Source: Methanarcanum sp963640855
GTDB taxonomy: Archaea > Thermoplasmatota > Thermoplasmata > Methanomassiliicoccales > Methanomethylophilaceae
DNA length: 64,000 bases
Reading direction: 5' to 3'
NCBI GenBank assembly: GCA_963640855.1
Contig: CAVIAJ010000005.1
Span: forward strand, 1-64,000
Below are positions 61,881 through 64,000 of this stretch, piece after piece; within the stretch, counting starts at the first letter, position 1; each line of letters begins with the position of its first letter. The notes beneath the pieces are model-generated. The model had not been told where the DNA came from. It saw only the letters and a list, made by a program, of their open reading frames with translations, and did not search any database. The translations under genes were made by a program, and so were the position numbers.

Positions 61881-63791
61881 TCATCTGAGACGTATTGTCT
61901 CAAGATTCTGCGGTGCTTTTGTTTCTATCTTGTATTTCTGATAAATCGAAGACGCAAGATCGATACACTTACGATCTTCACCGTGACCGATGATAATCTT
62001 GGAAGGTCTCGGATCCAATTTCGCAATGTAAGCCATAAGCTGCTTACGGTCGGAGTGTCCCGAGAATCCGTCGATTGTGATGATGTTCATCTCAATCTTC
62101 AGGTTGAGAGTCTTACCGCCCTTTCCGTTGAATGAGATTTCTTTCCTTCCTCTCTGAATCGTACGTCCGATAGAGTTCTCGCTCTGATAACCGACGAACA
62201 GAAGCCAATTGTTGGAATCGTCGGCCCATTCTTTGAAGTATTCCATTACAGGGCCTCCGGTCATCATACCGCTTGTGGCGAGAACGATACACGGGTCGGG
62301 CGAGTGACAGATTTCTTCCCTCATATCAGTTGTCTCGACGCGTTTGAAAATCGGCGAAAGGAACGGGTTATCGTTCTGCTGGAAAATCTTGGTCTTAAGC
62401 TGACTGTTAAGGTATTCCGGATATGCCGTGTGAATTGCGGTAGCTTCCCAAATCATACCGTCGAGATAGACGGGCATCTTGGGAAGTTTGCCTGTACGCA
62501 TCATTTCCTCGATAACCAACATAACTTCCTGAGACCTTCCCACTGCGAAAACAGGAATCAGTACTTTACCGCCCTTTTCGGTGGCTCTCTGCAGAATGTC
62601 GCACATTTCGGCTGATGCACTTACCCTGCTGGGCTGCATATCGCCGTGTCCTCCGTAAGTCGACTCCATAACGAGTGATTCCAAACGGATGAACTTCGTG
62701 TTTGCAGGATTGAAAAGCCACGATTTCTCATACTTTGTATCTCCTGAGAACGCCACGTTGTGGAATCCGTTGCATAGGTTGAAATGTGCAATTGACGAAC
62801 CTAAGATATGTCCCGCATTATAGAACGTAAGCCTTACACCGGGGGCGATATCGGTTGTCTTGTCGTACTGAAGCGGAATAACGTGAAGGATTTCATTTCT
62901 TACGTCTGATGATTCAAACGGCGCTTTCTTTGCCTCACCGAAGTTGAGTTTGATGGAATCCAACTGAAGCAACGCCATAAGATCTCTTGTAGGCGGAGTA
63001 CAGTAAACCGGACCTTCGTAACCGTATTTGTACAGTACCGGGAGCAATCCACAGTGATCCATGTGTGCGTGAGTGATAACCACTGCATCGATGTCCGTTA
63101 TCGGTTTCATCTCTGGCACATTGAAATAAGGTGTAGAATCGGAAGACGGATCCAATCCGCAGTCGATGAGAATCTTACTGTCTTTGGTCATAAGCAGTGT
63201 GCATGACCTTCCGACCTGCCTGAATCCTCCCAGGGATGTTATCCTTACGAACTGTTCTCCGCTGTCGATGGTGGCTCTGTTAATGCGCCTTCCGATACGG
63301 CGCATGATTTCGGCCCTCTCGTCACGGCTGTATCTCAGATAACCGCGGACATCGCTTATTGTCTTGGAAACAATAGGCGGCGAGCGTTCCGCTTTGACGT
63401 TCCAACCGGACTCTTTCTTCAGTTCGTTAAGCAACTGACCGCCCTTACCGACGATGGCACCGGGATTTTTAGCCTCAATTGTGACAACACCTGTATCATA
63501 ATCGAAGAAAAAATCCGTAATTTCCGCTTCCTCGGGAGACTTGCTCCTGATCATATTCTCAACATCATCGGAATTGCCGAGCATAGCCGGATCCGGGCGG
63601 ATATCGAACCTCTTCTTGAGTTCTGTAGCCAGCATCTTCGTGATGTTCGTATTCTCAGAGAACTTCTCGAAATCTTTGGAGTAAATTACTATCGTGGGGC
63701 CTTCCACTTCAATGGACGTAATATCCAATTCGGAAGGAACTATGCGCCTGATATCCTCTCTGAGGTTAGCAAACATTCTATCTGTATTCAT
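61881..63791 (-). CDS. fttA: Transcription termination factor FttA (aCPSF1)
   Basis: Archaeal KH-beta-CASP nuclease that cleaves nascent RNA and terminates transcription. Two N-terminal KH-like domains (about 1-145, with GAIVGKGG at 111-118), then the metallo-beta-lactamase core with HAHMDH at 241-246, the beta-CASP insert, and a second lactamase part with GHSDRKQLMAY near 600. 636 aa is standard. Upstream of it on the same strand, just outside the window, is psmB. Confidence 0.95.
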   Translation of the reverse strand: MNTDRMFANLREDIRRIVPSELDITSIEVEGPTIVIYSKDFEKFSENTNITKMLATELKKRFDIRPDPAMLGNSDDVENMIRSKSPEEAEITDFFFDYDTGVVTIEAKNPGAIVGKGGQLLNELKKESGWNVKAERSPPIVSKTISDVRGYLRYSRDERAEIMRRIGRRINRATIDSGEQFVRITSLGGFRQVGRSCTLLMTKDSKILIDCGLDPSSDSTPYFNVPEMKPITDIDAVVITHAHMDHCGLLPVLYKYGYEGPVYCTPPTRDLMALLQLDSIKLNFGEAKKAPFESSDVRNEILHVIPLQYDKTTDIAPGVRLTFYNAGHILGSSIAHFNLCNGFHNVAFSGDTKYEKSWLFNPANTKFIRLESLVMESTYGGHGDMQPSRVSASAEMCDILQRATEKGGKVLIPVFAVGRSQEVMLVIEEMMRTGKLPKMPVYLDGMIWEATAIHTAYPEYLNSQLKTKIFQQNDNPFLSPIFKRVETTDMREEICHSPDPCIVLATSGMMTGGPVMEYFKEWADDSNNWLLFVGYQSENSIGRTIQRGRKEISFNGKGGKTLNLKIEMNIITIDGFSGHSDRKQLMAYIAKLDPRPSKIIIGHGEDRKCIDLASSIYQKYKIETKAPQNLETIRLR

Positions 63792-63859
63792 ATGGATTAA
63801 ACCCCCGACTGTAAGGGGAAAGTGTGTTTGAAAGGAAAGGGTTTGATAATGAGACTAAC

Positions 63860-64000
63860 TCATCTGACAGGGTAGTTGATACCGAGTTCGACGGCACGTG
63901 CCTTGATGTCATCCTTGGGGATCCACCTGAATCCATCCTTGTTGATGACTGCAATAAGCATACCGTCTCCTGATGCGGAATCCCTGTTCATCGCAGCATG
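63860..64000 (-). CDS. psmB: Proteasome beta subunit, 3' end only
   Basis: The minus strand from the window edge reads AAMNRDSASGDGMLIAVI, then NKDGFRWIPKDDIKARAVEL, and stops at TGA (63860-63862). RDSASG is the proteasome beta-subunit active-site serine loop. Only about 46 residues are inside the window. Confidence 0.85.
   Translation of the reverse strand, partial: HAAMNRDSASGDGMLIAVINKDGFRWIPKDDIKARAVELGINYPVR

Noticed and set aside
1..64000. tRNA genes, insertion sequences, prophage or integrative element
   Set aside because: No T-loop/acceptor-stem pattern was seen in intergenic DNA, and no transposase, integrase or flanking repeats were found. This was checked by eye only.

Overview
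The window reads as a chromosomal segment of a methanogen-lineage archaeon, most likely of the order Methanomassiliicoccales (Thermoplasmatota). The archaeal signs are direct: archaeal DnaG primase, archaeosine tRNA-guanine transglycosylase, sn-glycerol-1-phosphate dehydrogenase for ether lipids, the KH/beta-CASP transcription termination nuclease FttA (aCPSF1), membrane LonB protease, a proteasome beta-subunit end, Pth2, KEOPS Pcc1, the bifunctional FBP aldolase/phosphatase and an SRP RNA with a helix-6/helix-8 core. Every intact gene end I checked uses TGA or TAA and none uses TAG, which fits a pyrrolysine-using member of that order. No methanogenesis operon lies in the window, so the order-level call is an inference.

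Layout. 0.1-3.7 kb: SbcD/YhaO-like nuclease plus SbcC/YhaN-like ATPase. 3.7-7.3 kb: SRP RNA, dnaG with a long charged repeat linker, and a Lon-type ATPase without a protease domain. 7.3-9.7 kb: acetyltransferase and a secreted lamin-tail/phospholipase-D/PKD protein split by a frameshift. 9.7-11.6 kb: tpiA-fbp gluconeogenic pair. 11.8-15.4 kb: hydantoinase-like protein, zinc-ribbon/TM2 protein, CbiA/CfbB amidase. 15.5-19.2 kb: metA (frameshifted) divergent from metY-cysK-rrf2 across a palindromic operator. 19.2-24.8 kb: phosphate uptake locus (phoU, pstB, fused pstC-pstA, circularly permuted pstS) divergent from an AbrB-PhoU regulator. 24.8-31.3 kb: ABC-F ATPase, AsnB-like PP-loop protein with a ribbon-helix-helix tail, DMT exporter, a structured RNA/leader, citrate synthase and an MFS exporter with a frameshifted start. 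31.4-32.9 kb: YqaJ-like nuclease and ACT-domain protein. 32.9-40.1 kb: complete arginine pathway from acetylglutamate, argCJBD divergent from argGH. 40.2-48.9 kb: thiDN, membrane FKBP, bacterial-type ThrRS lacking TGS, thiM-thiE, pth2 and small unknown genes. 48.9-54.5 kb: tgtA, pcc1, two flavodoxin-type reductases around an unknown gene, egsA, UPF0179. 54.6-57.3 kb: purC and a compact E1-like/pncC/nadM cluster. 57.4-64 kb: lonB, DUF2188 protein, TPR protein, two rubrerythrins, fttA and the 3' end of psmB.

The most unusual features are the phosphate-binding protein whose usual C-terminal segment sits in front of its usual N-terminal segment, the soluble protease-less Lon paralogue carrying a zinc ribbon where LonB has its membrane segments, a multi-hairpin RNA in front of citrate synthase, and three genes split by single-base frameshifts, two of them at A runs. 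No tRNA, rRNA, CRISPR array, insertion sequence or attachment site was recognised.
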